DNA from: Porphyrobacter sp. ULC335
GTDB taxonomy: Bacteria > Pseudomonadota > Alphaproteobacteria > Sphingomonadales > Sphingomonadaceae
Direction: 5' to 3'
Length of the DNA stretch: 64,000 nucleotides
Assembly: GCF_025917005.1 (NCBI RefSeq)
Contig: NZ_CP078091.1
Span: forward strand, 1,116,001-1,180,000
Position numbers and translations under genes: made by a program. Within the stretch, counting starts at the first letter, position 1; each line of letters starts with the position of its first letter. Shown here piece by piece: positions 41,606 to 49,684 of this stretch. The notes beneath the pieces are model-generated. The model made no database searches and was not told where the DNA came from. It worked only from the letters and a program-made list of their open reading frames with translations.

Positions 41606-42115
41606 TTGAGCAGCACCTACCTGATCGCGCTGGGCAGCAACCGGCGGCATGTCGCCTATGGCCTGCCGCAAGCGGTGGTGCGCGCGGGACTGGAGGAATG
41701 CGCCGCGCTCGGCACGGTTACAGCACGCTCGCCGGTGATCGCGACCCCGCCGATGGGCGCGGCCCGCCGCCGTTTCGCCAATGCGGCGCTGGTGCTGGAG
41801 AGCGAGCTTGCGCCCCCTTCGCTCCTCGCCGCGCTCAAGCGCATGGAGCGTGAATTCGGCCGCCGCCGTGGGCAACGCTGGGGGGACCGCGTGCTTGACC
41901 TCGACATTGTGCTGTGGAGCGGCGGGCGCTGGGTCAGCCCCGGCCTCACGATCCCGCATCCGGCCTTTGCGCAGCGGCGCTTCGTGCTCGATCCGGCCTG
42001 CACCATCGCCCCCGGTTGGCGCGACCCGGTGAGCGGTTTGACCCTCGCCCATCACCATGCCCGCTTGACCCGCCCGCGCCCCCTCCTTAGGGGAGCGCGC
42101 TCATTGCCGAAGTGA
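41606..42115 (+). CDS. folK: 6-hydroxymethyl-7,8-dihydropterin pyrophosphokinase (FolK)
   Basis: A 169-residue protein starting at TTG 41606, two bases after the aguB stop codon. YLIALGSN opens the fold, and the signature REFGRRRGQRWGDRVLDLDIVLW provides the ATP and pterin ligands, followed by PHPAFAQRRFVLDP. This is HPPK of folate synthesis. The TTG start and close spacing suggest translation coupled to aguB. A tRNA-Lys gene follows ten bases later. Confidence 0.9.
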   Translation: MSSTYLIALGSNRRHVAYGLPQAVVRAGLEECAALGTVTARSPVIATPPMGAARRRFANAALVLESELAPPSLLAALKRMEREFGRRRGQRWGDRVLDLDIVLWSGGRWVSPGLTIPHPAFAQRRFVLDPACTIAPGWRDPVSGLTLAHHHARLTRPRPLLRGARSLPK

Positions 42116-42124
42116 GGCATGTGA

Positions 42125-42200
42125 GGACCCGTAGCTCAGTTGGTAGAGCGGCGGACTTTTAATCTGTAGGTCTCGGGTTCGAGCCCCGACGGGTCCACCA
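42125..42200 (+). tRNA. tRNA-Lys (anticodon TTT)
   Basis: A 76-base tRNA with acceptor stem GGACCCG/CGGGTCC, D-arm AGCTCAGTTGGTAGAGC, anticodon loop CTTTTAA giving anticodon TTT, T-arm CGGGTTCGAGCCCCG and encoded CCA. Transcribed in the direction of folK, ten bases after its stop codon. Confidence 0.97.
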
Positions 42201-42232
42201 TTGCTTGTTTCCGCACGCCGTCCGGCCTGCGA

Positions 42233-42305
42233 AATCCTCGCTCACACGAGCTGAAGCTCGCGTCGCTGCGGGCGCCCGGTCGGGCTTGCGGTCGCTGTGC
42301 GACCG
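42233..42305. repeat. Dispersed intergenic repeat with terminal hairpin, copy 2
   Basis: Begins AATCCTCGCTCACACGA, has CGGTCGGGCTTGCGGT near the end, and closes in the hairpin CGGTCGC-TGT-GCGACCG. It corresponds to 23705-23814 but lacks the middle hairpin. It lies 32 bp after tRNA-Lys. Confidence 0.6.
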
Positions 42306-42360
42306 TTCTTGCGCCTAACGTTCCGGTTGCGTTTGCCGCTTTGGGTTTGGGCGCGCGACG

Positions 42361-43056
42361 TCAGCCTTTCTTTTTCCGGTCCAGCCACCGCGCCGCCCGC
42401 ACTCCGCCGGTGATCAGGAACGGCACCAGCACCAGGCTCAGCACCACTTTGGCGAGCACCTGCCCGATCATCAGGTCGGTGATGTCGAACTCGCCGTAGA
42501 AGGCCAGGGTGATGAAGATCACCGAATCGACCGCCTGGCTGAGCGCCGAGGCAATCGCGCCGCGCACCATCAGCCCGATTGTGCTCTCCTCGCCTCCGCC
42601 GCGCAACCGGTCGAAGATCCAGATGTTGAGCAGCAGCGAGGTGATGTAGGACGCCGGGCCCGCCATCCACACCCGCCAGGTCGACCGGTGCACCCGCTCG
42701 AACGCGGCCAGATCATCGGGGCGGAAGGCGATCATCTCGGACGAGGCGGGGAGCGAGAGCACCAGCCACATCAGCAGCGCCGACAGGCCGAGCGGGAAGA
42801 ATCCCCACCACACGATCCGCTGCGCCATCTGCCGCCCATACAACTGCGACAGCGTGCTGGAGATCACGACCAGCAGCAGGAAGGGGAAAATCCCGCTCTC
42901 CACCGCCAGCCCCGTCGGCCACAATTGCACCTGCTTGAAGGCGAGCACGCCCGCCAGCACCGTCATCCCGCCGTACAGCAGCGTGAAGACAAACAGCCCC
43001 AGCGGCATGGAATCGAGCGGGTTGTGGGTGGGCGTCTCGGGTGCGGGTGTGTTCAT
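42361..43056 (-). CDS. VUT-family (YhhQ-type) queuosine precursor transporter
   Basis: A 231-residue integral membrane protein started at ATG 43056; the frame is open to 43200 without added homology. Six hydrophobic segments are visible (MPLGLFVFTLLYGGMTVLAGVLAF; GIFPFLLLVVISSTLSQLYG; IVWWGFFPLGLSALLMWLVL; MAGPASYITSLLLNIWIFD; GAIASALSQAVDSVIFITLAF; IGQVLAKVVLSLVLVPFLI). SQLYGRQMAQR and SQAVDSVIF are the family hallmarks. It would import queuine-related precursors for tRNA modification. It is a larger, slightly divergent member of the VUT family, so the substrate is the family guess. Confidence 0.83.
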   Translation of the reverse strand: MNTPAPETPTHNPLDSMPLGLFVFTLLYGGMTVLAGVLAFKQVQLWPTGLAVESGIFPFLLLVVISSTLSQLYGRQMAQRIVWWGFFPLGLSALLMWLVLSLPASSEMIAFRPDDLAAFERVHRSTWRVWMAGPASYITSLLLNIWIFDRLRGGGEESTIGLMVRGAIASALSQAVDSVIFITLAFYGEFDITDLMIGQVLAKVVLSLVLVPFLITGGVRAARWLDRKKKG

Positions 43057-43269
43057 CGCCTGAGTGCTAGCCAGCGCGCGGGCAAAAGAAAAGCGCGAGG
43101 CCCGCCCTGTCACCGGTGGTTTATTGCGGGATAGGCGCGGGCTCGCGGCATCCCCGCTTGCAAGTCGAAGCGCAAACTGCCACGCCCGAACGTGCTGCAC
43201 GCGGGGCAGGGGGACTTGCGCGCACGGGGATCAAGTCGCTTTCAGCCACATTGAGGGACATTTGCCGCC

Positions 43270-44751
43270 GTGAACGAGAGTATCACGTCCATTCTGCTGA
43301 GCCTTGTCGGCGTTTTCGCCATTCTCGGCATTGCTTTCGCGCTGTCCTCGGCGCGGCGCAGGATCAACCTGCGCGTGGTCGGATCGGCCTTCGCGCTTCA
43401 GGCCGTCACCGCGCTGATCGTACTGCGCACCGATGCGGGCGTGGCGGTGATCGGCGGGTTGTCCAGCGGCGTGATCGCGCTGCTCGATTTCTCCAAGATC
43501 GGCATCACTTCGGTGTTCGGGCCGATGGAGACCAATCCCTTCGCCAACACCTTCGTGATCGCCGCGCTGCCGGTGATCGTGTTCTTCGCCGCGATCGTTT
43601 CGATCCTCTACCACCTCGGCATCATGCAGCGGCTGGTGCGCTGGGTTGGCGGGGCGATCGGCTGGATCACCGGCATCAGCAAGGTCGAGGCGCTGGGCGC
43701 TGCGGCAAACATCTTCGTCGGCCAGTCGGAAAGCCCGCTGGTGGTGCGGCCCTATCTCGCGGCGCTCAGCCCGGCCGGGCTGTTCACGCTGATGACCGTG
43801 GGCATGGCAGGCGTGGCGGGGACGATCCTGGCCGCCTATGCCAGCTTCATTGGCGAGGATGCAGTGCCGTTCCTGCTGGCCGCCGCCTTCATGTCGGCGC
43901 CGGGCGGGATTTTGATGGCCAAGATCATGATGCCTGATGATCCCGCTGCCCCCTTTGCGCAGGGCAATGGTGTCGGCGTGGCGGCGGTCGCGCGGGCGCG
44001 CGGCAAGAGCAATTCCCTGACCGAGGCGACCCGCGTCGTCATGTATGACGAAAACGGGCAGGAGGTCGAACTCCCCCAGGCACGCATCAGCGCGGTCGGC
44101 CCGGCCTCTCTGGTAGAGGGCGGCGCGAAGGCTGACGAGGTGAGCGCAGCGGAAACCTTCGAGGAAGGCCAGCGCCCCGCCAATATTATCGAAGCCGCCG
44201 CACAAGGCACGCAGACCGGGGTGAAGCTCGCGGTCGCGGTCGGTGCGATGGTGATGGTGTTCGTCGCGCTTGTCGCGCTGGCGAACGGGATGCTTGCCGG
44301 GATCGGCGGCGGGATCGTCAACCTTGCTGACGGTATGGGCGCACCGCTCAGCCCCGAAGCGGCGTCATGGCTGCAGGCTGTCAGCTTCCAGAAGCTGCTC
44401 GGCTACCTGTTCGCGCCGGTCATGTTCCTGATCGGCATTTCCGACTGGGAGCAGGCACAGATCGCGGGCGGATTGTTCGGCACCAAGATCGTGCTCAACG
44501 AATTCGTCGCCTTCATCGACCTTGGCAAGATGCAGGCGGGCGAGCTGACCGCGCGCAGCCGGGCGATTGTCACCTTTGCGCTGTGCGGTTTTGCCAACTT
44601 CTCGTCGATCGCGATCCAGATGGCGGTGACCGGCGGCCTGGCCCCCAACCAGCGCCCGGTGATCGCGAAGCTGGGCCTCAAGGCGCTGGCCGCAGGCAGC
44701 CTCGCCAACCTGATGAGCGCGGCGCTCGCCAGCCTGTTCCTGCCTTACTGA
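43270..44751 (+). CDS. Concentrative nucleoside transporter (NupC/CNT family)
   Basis: A 493-residue inner-membrane transporter started at GTG 43270. The CNT signatures are present: INLRVVGSAFALQAVTALIV, ITSVFGPM with a short re-entrant loop, AALPVIVFFAAIVSILYHLGIMQ, NIFVGQSESPLVVRPYL (the nucleoside-binding GQ-E-P loop), GEDAVPFLLAAAFMSAPGGILMAKI and NEFVAFIDLG. A hydrophilic loop of about 90 residues (residues about 225-310) sits in the middle. It would import nucleosides with a cation gradient. It is divergent from the VUT gene. Confidence 0.93.
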   Translation: MNESITSILLSLVGVFAILGIAFALSSARRRINLRVVGSAFALQAVTALIVLRTDAGVAVIGGLSSGVIALLDFSKIGITSVFGPMETNPFANTFVIAALPVIVFFAAIVSILYHLGIMQRLVRWVGGAIGWITGISKVEALGAAANIFVGQSESPLVVRPYLAALSPAGLFTLMTVGMAGVAGTILAAYASFIGEDAVPFLLAAAFMSAPGGILMAKIMMPDDPAAPFAQGNGVGVAAVARARGKSNSLTEATRVVMYDENGQEVELPQARISAVGPASLVEGGAKADEVSAAETFEEGQRPANIIEAAAQGTQTGVKLAVAVGAMVMVFVALVALANGMLAGIGGGIVNLADGMGAPLSPEAASWLQAVSFQKLLGYLFAPVMFLIGISDWEQAQIAGGLFGTKIVLNEFVAFIDLGKMQAGELTARSRAIVTFALCGFANFSSIAIQMAVTGGLAPNQRPVIAKLGLKALAAGSLANLMSAALASLFLPY

Positions 44752-44802
44752 CCGGCGCTTCAGGCTTGGCAGGCGTGTGTGCCCGCGTGTAAAGGCGCGG
44801 GC

Positions 44803-45732
44803 ATGATCAACATCGCATCTGTCAGCCTCGCCCAGCCGCTTGAAACCATCGCCGACGAACTCGGCCGAAGCTTCGGTGAATATGGCTTTGCCGTGGTGCG
44901 CGATCACGGCATCCCGCAAGATCTGATCGACGAGGCCGAGCGGGTATCGAAAGCGTTCTTCGCGCTGCCCGATGCGGTCAAGCGCGCCTACAAGATCGAA
45001 GGCGGCGGCGGCGCGCGCGGCTACACCCCGTTCGGCACCGAAAAGGCCAAGGACGCCGAGGTCTTCGACCTCAAGGAATTCTGGCATGTCGGCCGCTCGC
45101 TTCCCGAAGGCCACCCGCTGAGCGCGTTCATGGCCCCCAATGTCTGGCCCACCGAGGTCGAAGGTTTCCGCGAAACGTTGAGCGCGCTGTTCGCCGCCTT
45201 CGAAACCGCCGGGGGGCGCGTGCTTGAAGCGATCGCGCTGCATCTTGGCCGCCCGCGCACCTTCTTCGCTGACAGCGTCGAGGACGGCAATTCGGTGATG
45301 CGCCTGCTGCATTACCCGCCGCTTGGCCCCGGTGCGCCCGAAGGCGCGATTCGCGCAGCCGGGCACGAGGACATCAACACCATCACCCTGCTGCTGGGCG
45401 CGGAGGAAGCGGGTCTCGAACTGCTCACCCGTTCGGGTGAGTGGCATGCGGTGGACGTGCCCAAAGGCGCGCTGGTCATCAATGTCGGCGACATGCTGCA
45501 ACGCCAGACCAACGGCAAGCTGCGCTCGACCACGCACCGGGTGGTGAACCCGCGCGGAGAAGCGGCGCAGCGGGCGCGCTATTCGATGCCGTTCTTCCTG
45601 CATTTCCGGCCCGATTTCCTGATCGAAGCCCTGCCCGAATGCATCGATGAAAGCGCCGCGAATCCGCCGCCCGCGCCGATCACCGCGCATGATTTCCTGA
45701 TGCAGCGCCTGCGCGAGATCAATCTCGCCTGA
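44803..45732 (+). CDS. Isopenicillin N synthase-family 2OG-Fe(II) oxygenase
   Basis: A 309-residue protein started at ATG 44803. An N-terminal DIOX_N domain has GFAVVRDHGIPQDLIDEAERVSKAFFALP. The jelly-roll core carries the iron ligands in AGHEDINTITLLL (HxD) and STTHRVVNPR (distal His), and ARYSMPFFLHF gives the RxS motif for 2-oxoglutarate. All ligands for an active non-heme iron oxygenase are kept. Substrate unknown. It follows the nucleoside transporter by about 50 bp, but a functional link is not evident. Confidence 0.88.
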   Translation: MINIASVSLAQPLETIADELGRSFGEYGFAVVRDHGIPQDLIDEAERVSKAFFALPDAVKRAYKIEGGGGARGYTPFGTEKAKDAEVFDLKEFWHVGRSLPEGHPLSAFMAPNVWPTEVEGFRETLSALFAAFETAGGRVLEAIALHLGRPRTFFADSVEDGNSVMRLLHYPPLGPGAPEGAIRAAGHEDINTITLLLGAEEAGLELLTRSGEWHAVDVPKGALVINVGDMLQRQTNGKLRSTTHRVVNPRGEAAQRARYSMPFFLHFRPDFLIEALPECIDESAANPPPAPITAHDFLMQRLREINLA

Positions 45733-45776
45733 GGGCGTCATTTTCGGCCCATTGATAGGCTTGAAGAAATTCGTTC

Positions 45777-45802
45777 CGGGCGTTGCTGCGATGCAACACC
45801 CG
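45777..45802 (+). terminator. Possible terminator hairpin after the oxygenase gene
   Basis: CGGGCGTTGC-TGCGAT-GCAACACCCG forms a ten-pair stem with one mismatch, 45 bp after the stop codon. No T tract follows, so termination is only possible. Confidence 0.4.
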
Positions 45803-45883
45803 GAGGCGGAACTCGCGCAAATCCGACACTTTTCTGGTGTTCGCGGAGACTCGCAGTAATGAAACGGCCCGTAGGGGCAGGGC

Positions 45884-45912
45884 ATTTCATCAAACTGTCA
45901 CAGAACAGTCGC
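45884..45912 (+). promoter_or_regulatory. Possible PHO box upstream of the TonB-dependent receptor
   Basis: ATTTCAT-CAAA-CTGTCAC-AGAA-CAGTCGC: three 7-base blocks at 11-bp steps resembling the PhoB half-site CTGTCAT. The middle block is the best match. It lies about 85 bp before the receptor start codon. Known consensus: two CTGTCAT copies 4 bp apart. Confidence 0.45.
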
Positions 45913-45994
45913 TTTGCCGCAAGCGTTCGGGCCTAGGGCAGGCCGCATCACCTTATTCTGTACCACTCTCCACTGTTACCAGGGGCTTGCAACC

Positions 45995-48900
45995 ATGAAG
46001 CTTAAGTATCTCCTTGCGGCGAGCATCGTCAGCCTTGCTGCGACGACCACCATCGCCACGCCGGCATTCGCTCAGCAGATCGTCACCGAAGTCGAAGGTC
46101 GCGTGACCGACGAAAACGGCAACCCGCTTGCGGGTTCGGTCGTCACCGTGACCAACACCAGCACCAACGCGGTCCGCACCGTCACCACCGGGAGCGACGG
46201 TACTTTCCGCGTGACTGCTCTGCCGCCGGGCGGCCCTTACGAAGTGACGGCCAACTCGGACGGCTTCGAAGGCCAGACCGTGCAGGATGTTTACACCGCG
46301 CTCGGTCGTCCGACCTCCTTCAGCTTCGGCCTGACCGCGACCGCTGCGGGCGCATCGGACAATGTCATCATCGTTTCGGGCTCGCGCGCTGGCGTGGCCC
46401 AGGTTGCAGTCGGTCCGGGCCAGGCCTTTGGTTCGCTCCAGCTTGAAGCTTTCCCGTCGATCACGCGCGACATCCGCGACATCATCCGCATCGACCCGCG
46501 CGTCAGCCTCGAATTCAACGGCACCGAAGGCTTTGACCGCATTTCGTGCCTTGGCGGCAACGACCGCGCCAACACCTTCACCGTCGACGGCATCGTGCAG
46601 GCGGACGTGTTCGGCCTGAACGGCACGCCCTTCGCTGCGCGCAACTCGCTGCCGCTTCCCTTCGACGCGGTCGATCAGACTTCGGTCGAATTCGCTCCGT
46701 TCGACGTCGAGTACTCGGACTTCACCGGCTGTCTCATCAACGTGGTGACCAAGGCCGGTTCGAACGAGTTCTCGGGCTCGGCCTTCGTCACCTACTTCGA
46801 TGGCGGAATGCAGAACGACGAAGTCGTGCTTGCCGACGGCCGCCGCCAGAACGTGAACGCCGGCGAAGAAAAGCGCTGGGGCGCGACGCTCTCCGGCCCG
46901 ATCTTCAAGGACCGCCTGTTCTTCAGCTTCGCTTATGAAGAAGTCGACCTGATCGAAGGCGCATTCGATTCGCCGTCGGGCGCGGGCATCGGCAACCCCG
47001 AACTCGGCGTGACGCTGGCGGAATTCAACCGCTTCCGTGAAATCGCCCAGCGCGTTTACGGGCAGGACACCGGCCCGTTTGCCACCTCGCTTGCCAACAC
47101 CAGCCTGCGTTACTTCGGCCGTCTCGACGGTCAGATCACCGATGATCACCGCGTGGTTGTGACCTACCAGCGCCTCGACGAAAGCAAGATCGAAGACGAT
47201 TCGGGTGCGGCCTTCTCGGGCATCAATTCCTTCGAAAACGAAGGCACCATCTCCGATTACTACTCCGCCCAGCTCTACTCGCAGTGGAGCGATTCGGTGT
47301 CGACCGAGTTCCGCATGAGCCGTGCTGACGTCTCCGACGTTCAGGGCCCGCTGGGCTTCGACGAAGCCAATGGCGCCAACCCCGTGCCCCGTCTGATCGT
47401 CGGCACCAACAACCTGCCCCCGGCAGGCTCGATCGCGGGCGGCCGCAATGGTCAGCTGTTCTCGGGCCCGGGCTTCTCGCGCGCTCTTAACCAGCTCGAC
47501 TCGAAGGTCGATCAGGCTCGCTTCATCATGAACATCGATGCGGGCGGCGGCCACAACATCAAGCTGGGTGCGGAATACAACAACCTGGAAGTGTTCAACC
47601 TCTTCCTCCAGAATGCCACCGGCACGCTGTACTTCGCCAACCTCAACGACTTCGAGAACGGCCTGATTGCGGGCGGCACCAACATCAACGTCAACAGCGA
47701 TCGCCTGGTAGCCAACCAGACCATCGGTGCTGACATCAACGTCCCCGTGGGCTTTGACGTCAACAATTCGGCGGCTGAATTCTCGCGCACGATCTATTCG
47801 TTCTTCGCACAGGACGATTGGCAGGCAACCGATCAGCTCTCGATCAACGCCGGTGTTCGCGTACAGCTGTTCGATGGCGGCGCGCCCAGCCAGAACAACC
47901 TGTACAGCCAGCGCATCGGCTTCTCGAACTCGACCGGTTTCTCGTCGCTCGATCCGCAGATCCTGCCGCGTCTTTCGGCAACCTACGACTTCGACAATGA
48001 TGGCTTCTTGTCGAACACCCGCCTCACCGGCGGCGTCGGGATCTTCTCGGGTGGCGATCCGGTTGTGTTCTTCTCGAACGCGTTCTCGAACGACGGCTTC
48101 ACCTCCGGCCTCGGCAACACCAATAGCTGCGCGGCCGGTCAGCTGACCCGCGGTGCGGGCGGCAAGATCAGCGTGCTCGATGCGCAGGGCCGCTTCACCG
48201 GTATCCCGCAGTGCGTGGCCAATGCCGGTCAGGCCATTGCTGCTGCTGGCGGTGGCAACGTGCAGACCGTCGATCCGAACCTTGACGTGCCGACTGCGGT
48301 GCGTGCCAACATCGGCCTCTCGACCGAATTCGGCACCGAGAGCGGGTTCTTCAGCAACTGGCGTCTGAACCTCGACTACATCTACACCCGCTTCAACGAC
48401 ACGCTGACGGTCGTCGACCTGCTCCAGCAGATCGACCCCTCGCAGGGCCTCAACGGGCGCACGGTGGATGGTCGCCCGATCTACCGCCCGATCGATCCGC
48501 TGCGCGCGGGTTGCTCGGCACGGATTGTCGGCACTGGTGGCAACAATCCGCAGTGGACCGGTGTGAGCCCGGCATGCTTCAACTCGGCAAACTCGACGCT
48601 GCAGGAGTTCCTGCAGCTGACCAACGGGCCGAGCTTCGAAGCGCACAACGCCTCGCTGATCCTGACCAAGCGTTTCAGCAAGGGCATCATCACCGACGGC
48701 GGAAGCGTGAACGTGAACTTCGGTTACGCGTTCACCGACAGCCAGCAGTCGCCCAACGCGCGTGATGCCACGGCCGGCTCGTTCTTCGATGGTACTGCGG
48801 CGTTTGATCCGCAGAACCTCGGCGTGTCGCAGTCGGGCTTTGAAACCCGCCACAACTTCACGATGTCGATGGCCTTCCAGGAAGAGTTCATCGAAGACTA

Positions 48901-49537
48901 CAAGACCAGCTTCGGCTTCTTCTTCCGTGCCTCTGAAGGCCGTCCGTACAGCCTCGTCTATGATGATGCGACTCCGACCTTCCGCGGCAGCCAGTCGGCT
49001 GAAGAAAACATTCTGGCCTACATTCCGACCGGCGCCAACGATCCGAACATCGCTCCGGCGATCTTCAACTCGTCGGGTGTGCGGACGGGTGGTTCGGACC
49101 CGGCAGCTGTGGCCGCGTTCATCGATGCCTTGCAGAACGGCGTTCCGATCGGCACCACCGGCCGTCGCCAGCAGCTCAACTGCAACTTCACTCCCGGCCA
49201 GACCGTGGAGCGGAACCAGTGCCGCAACCCTTGGGTGTTCGATCTCGATCTGCGGATCAGCCAGGAACTGCCGTTCCTCGGCAAGCTGACCGGCATCAAA
49301 AAGGACCGGATCGAACTGTTCGCCGACGTCGTCAACGTGCTCAACCTGATCGACGATGAAGCGAACTCGGTGCGCACGCTGGGCGGTTCCGATGGCCGCG
49401 TCGACCTCGTCGATGGCAGCTACGACGCGCAGGGTCGCTATGTGATCACCGGCTTCACCGCCGCACAGGGCCTGCCCGACACGATCGTAGCGCCTTCGGT
49501 CTGGCGCGTTCAGATCGGCGCACGTTACGAATTCTAA
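45995..49537 (+). CDS. Oar-like TonB-dependent receptor
   Basis: A 1180-residue outer-membrane protein started at ATG 45995 (AGGGG about ten bases upstream). Signal peptide MKLKYLLAASIVSLAATTTIATPAFA is followed by a carboxypeptidase-regulatory-like beta-sandwich (residues about 30-115: VEGRVTDENGNPLAGSVVTVTN...), a plug domain (SITRDIRDIIRIDPRVSLEF..., DRANTFTVDGI, GCLINVVTKAGSNEFSGSAF) and a barrel ending in the required terminal Phe (VQIGARYEF). Codon use is notably biased to one codon per residue, typical of a highly expressed gene. It imports an unknown large ligand using TonB. A PHO-box-like site lies upstream and a terminator downstream. No TonB box is seen with certainty. Confidence 0.92.
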   Translation: MKLKYLLAASIVSLAATTTIATPAFAQQIVTEVEGRVTDENGNPLAGSVVTVTNTSTNAVRTVTTGSDGTFRVTALPPGGPYEVTANSDGFEGQTVQDVYTALGRPTSFSFGLTATAAGASDNVIIVSGSRAGVAQVAVGPGQAFGSLQLEAFPSITRDIRDIIRIDPRVSLEFNGTEGFDRISCLGGNDRANTFTVDGIVQADVFGLNGTPFAARNSLPLPFDAVDQTSVEFAPFDVEYSDFTGCLINVVTKAGSNEFSGSAFVTYFDGGMQNDEVVLADGRRQNVNAGEEKRWGATLSGPIFKDRLFFSFAYEEVDLIEGAFDSPSGAGIGNPELGVTLAEFNRFREIAQRVYGQDTGPFATSLANTSLRYFGRLDGQITDDHRVVVTYQRLDESKIEDDSGAAFSGINSFENEGTISDYYSAQLYSQWSDSVSTEFRMSRADVSDVQGPLGFDEANGANPVPRLIVGTNNLPPAGSIAGGRNGQLFSGPGFSRALNQLDSKVDQARFIMNIDAGGGHNIKLGAEYNNLEVFNLFLQNATGTLYFANLNDFENGLIAGGTNINVNSDRLVANQTIGADINVPVGFDVNNSAAEFSRTIYSFFAQDDWQATDQLSINAGVRVQLFDGGAPSQNNLYSQRIGFSNSTGFSSLDPQILPRLSATYDFDNDGFLSNTRLTGGVGIFSGGDPVVFFSNAFSNDGFTSGLGNTNSCAAGQLTRGAGGKISVLDAQGRFTGIPQCVANAGQAIAAAGGGNVQTVDPNLDVPTAVRANIGLSTEFGTESGFFSNWRLNLDYIYTRFNDTLTVVDLLQQIDPSQGLNGRTVDGRPIYRPIDPLRAGCSARIVGTGGNNPQWTGVSPACFNSANSTLQEFLQLTNGPSFEAHNASLILTKRFSKGIITDGGSVNVNFGYAFTDSQQSPNARDATAGSFFDGTAAFDPQNLGVSQSGFETRHNFTMSMAFQEEFIEDYKTSFGFFFRASEGRPYSLVYDDATPTFRGSQSAEENILAYIPTGANDPNIAPAIFNSSGVRTGGSDPAAVAAFIDALQNGVPIGTTGRRQQLNCNFTPGQTVERNQCRNPWVFDLDLRISQELPFLGKLTGIKKDRIELFADVVNVLNLIDDEANSVRTLGGSDGRVDLVDGSYDAQGRYVITGFTAAQGLPDTIVAPSVWRVQIGARYEF

Positions 49538-49566
49538 TTCGTAGCACTACGTTCCGGACACATGAG

Positions 49567-49593
49567 CGGCGGGGCCTTCGGGCTCCGCCGTTT
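49567..49593 (+). terminator. Rho-independent terminator of the receptor gene
   Basis: Ten-pair stem CGGCGGGGCC-TTCG-GGCTCCGCCG (one G-U pair) with a UUCG-type loop and TTTGTGT after it, 30 bp past the stop codon. Confidence 0.88.
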
Positions 49594-49684
49594 GTGTATT
49601 GTGGCTTGTGCAATTGCTGACGAACGAAGGGGTGGTCCCGAAACGTGCCGCGCTTTTGCTCTAAAGGGCCCCGGCGGCGCTGGT

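Noticed and set aside
45953-48853. 966-codon open frame on the minus strand opposite the TonB receptor
   Set aside because: It is the complement of a strongly codon-biased receptor gene. In such GC-rich genes an antisense frame stays open by chance; the product is His/Arg/Val-rich and has no recognisable domain.
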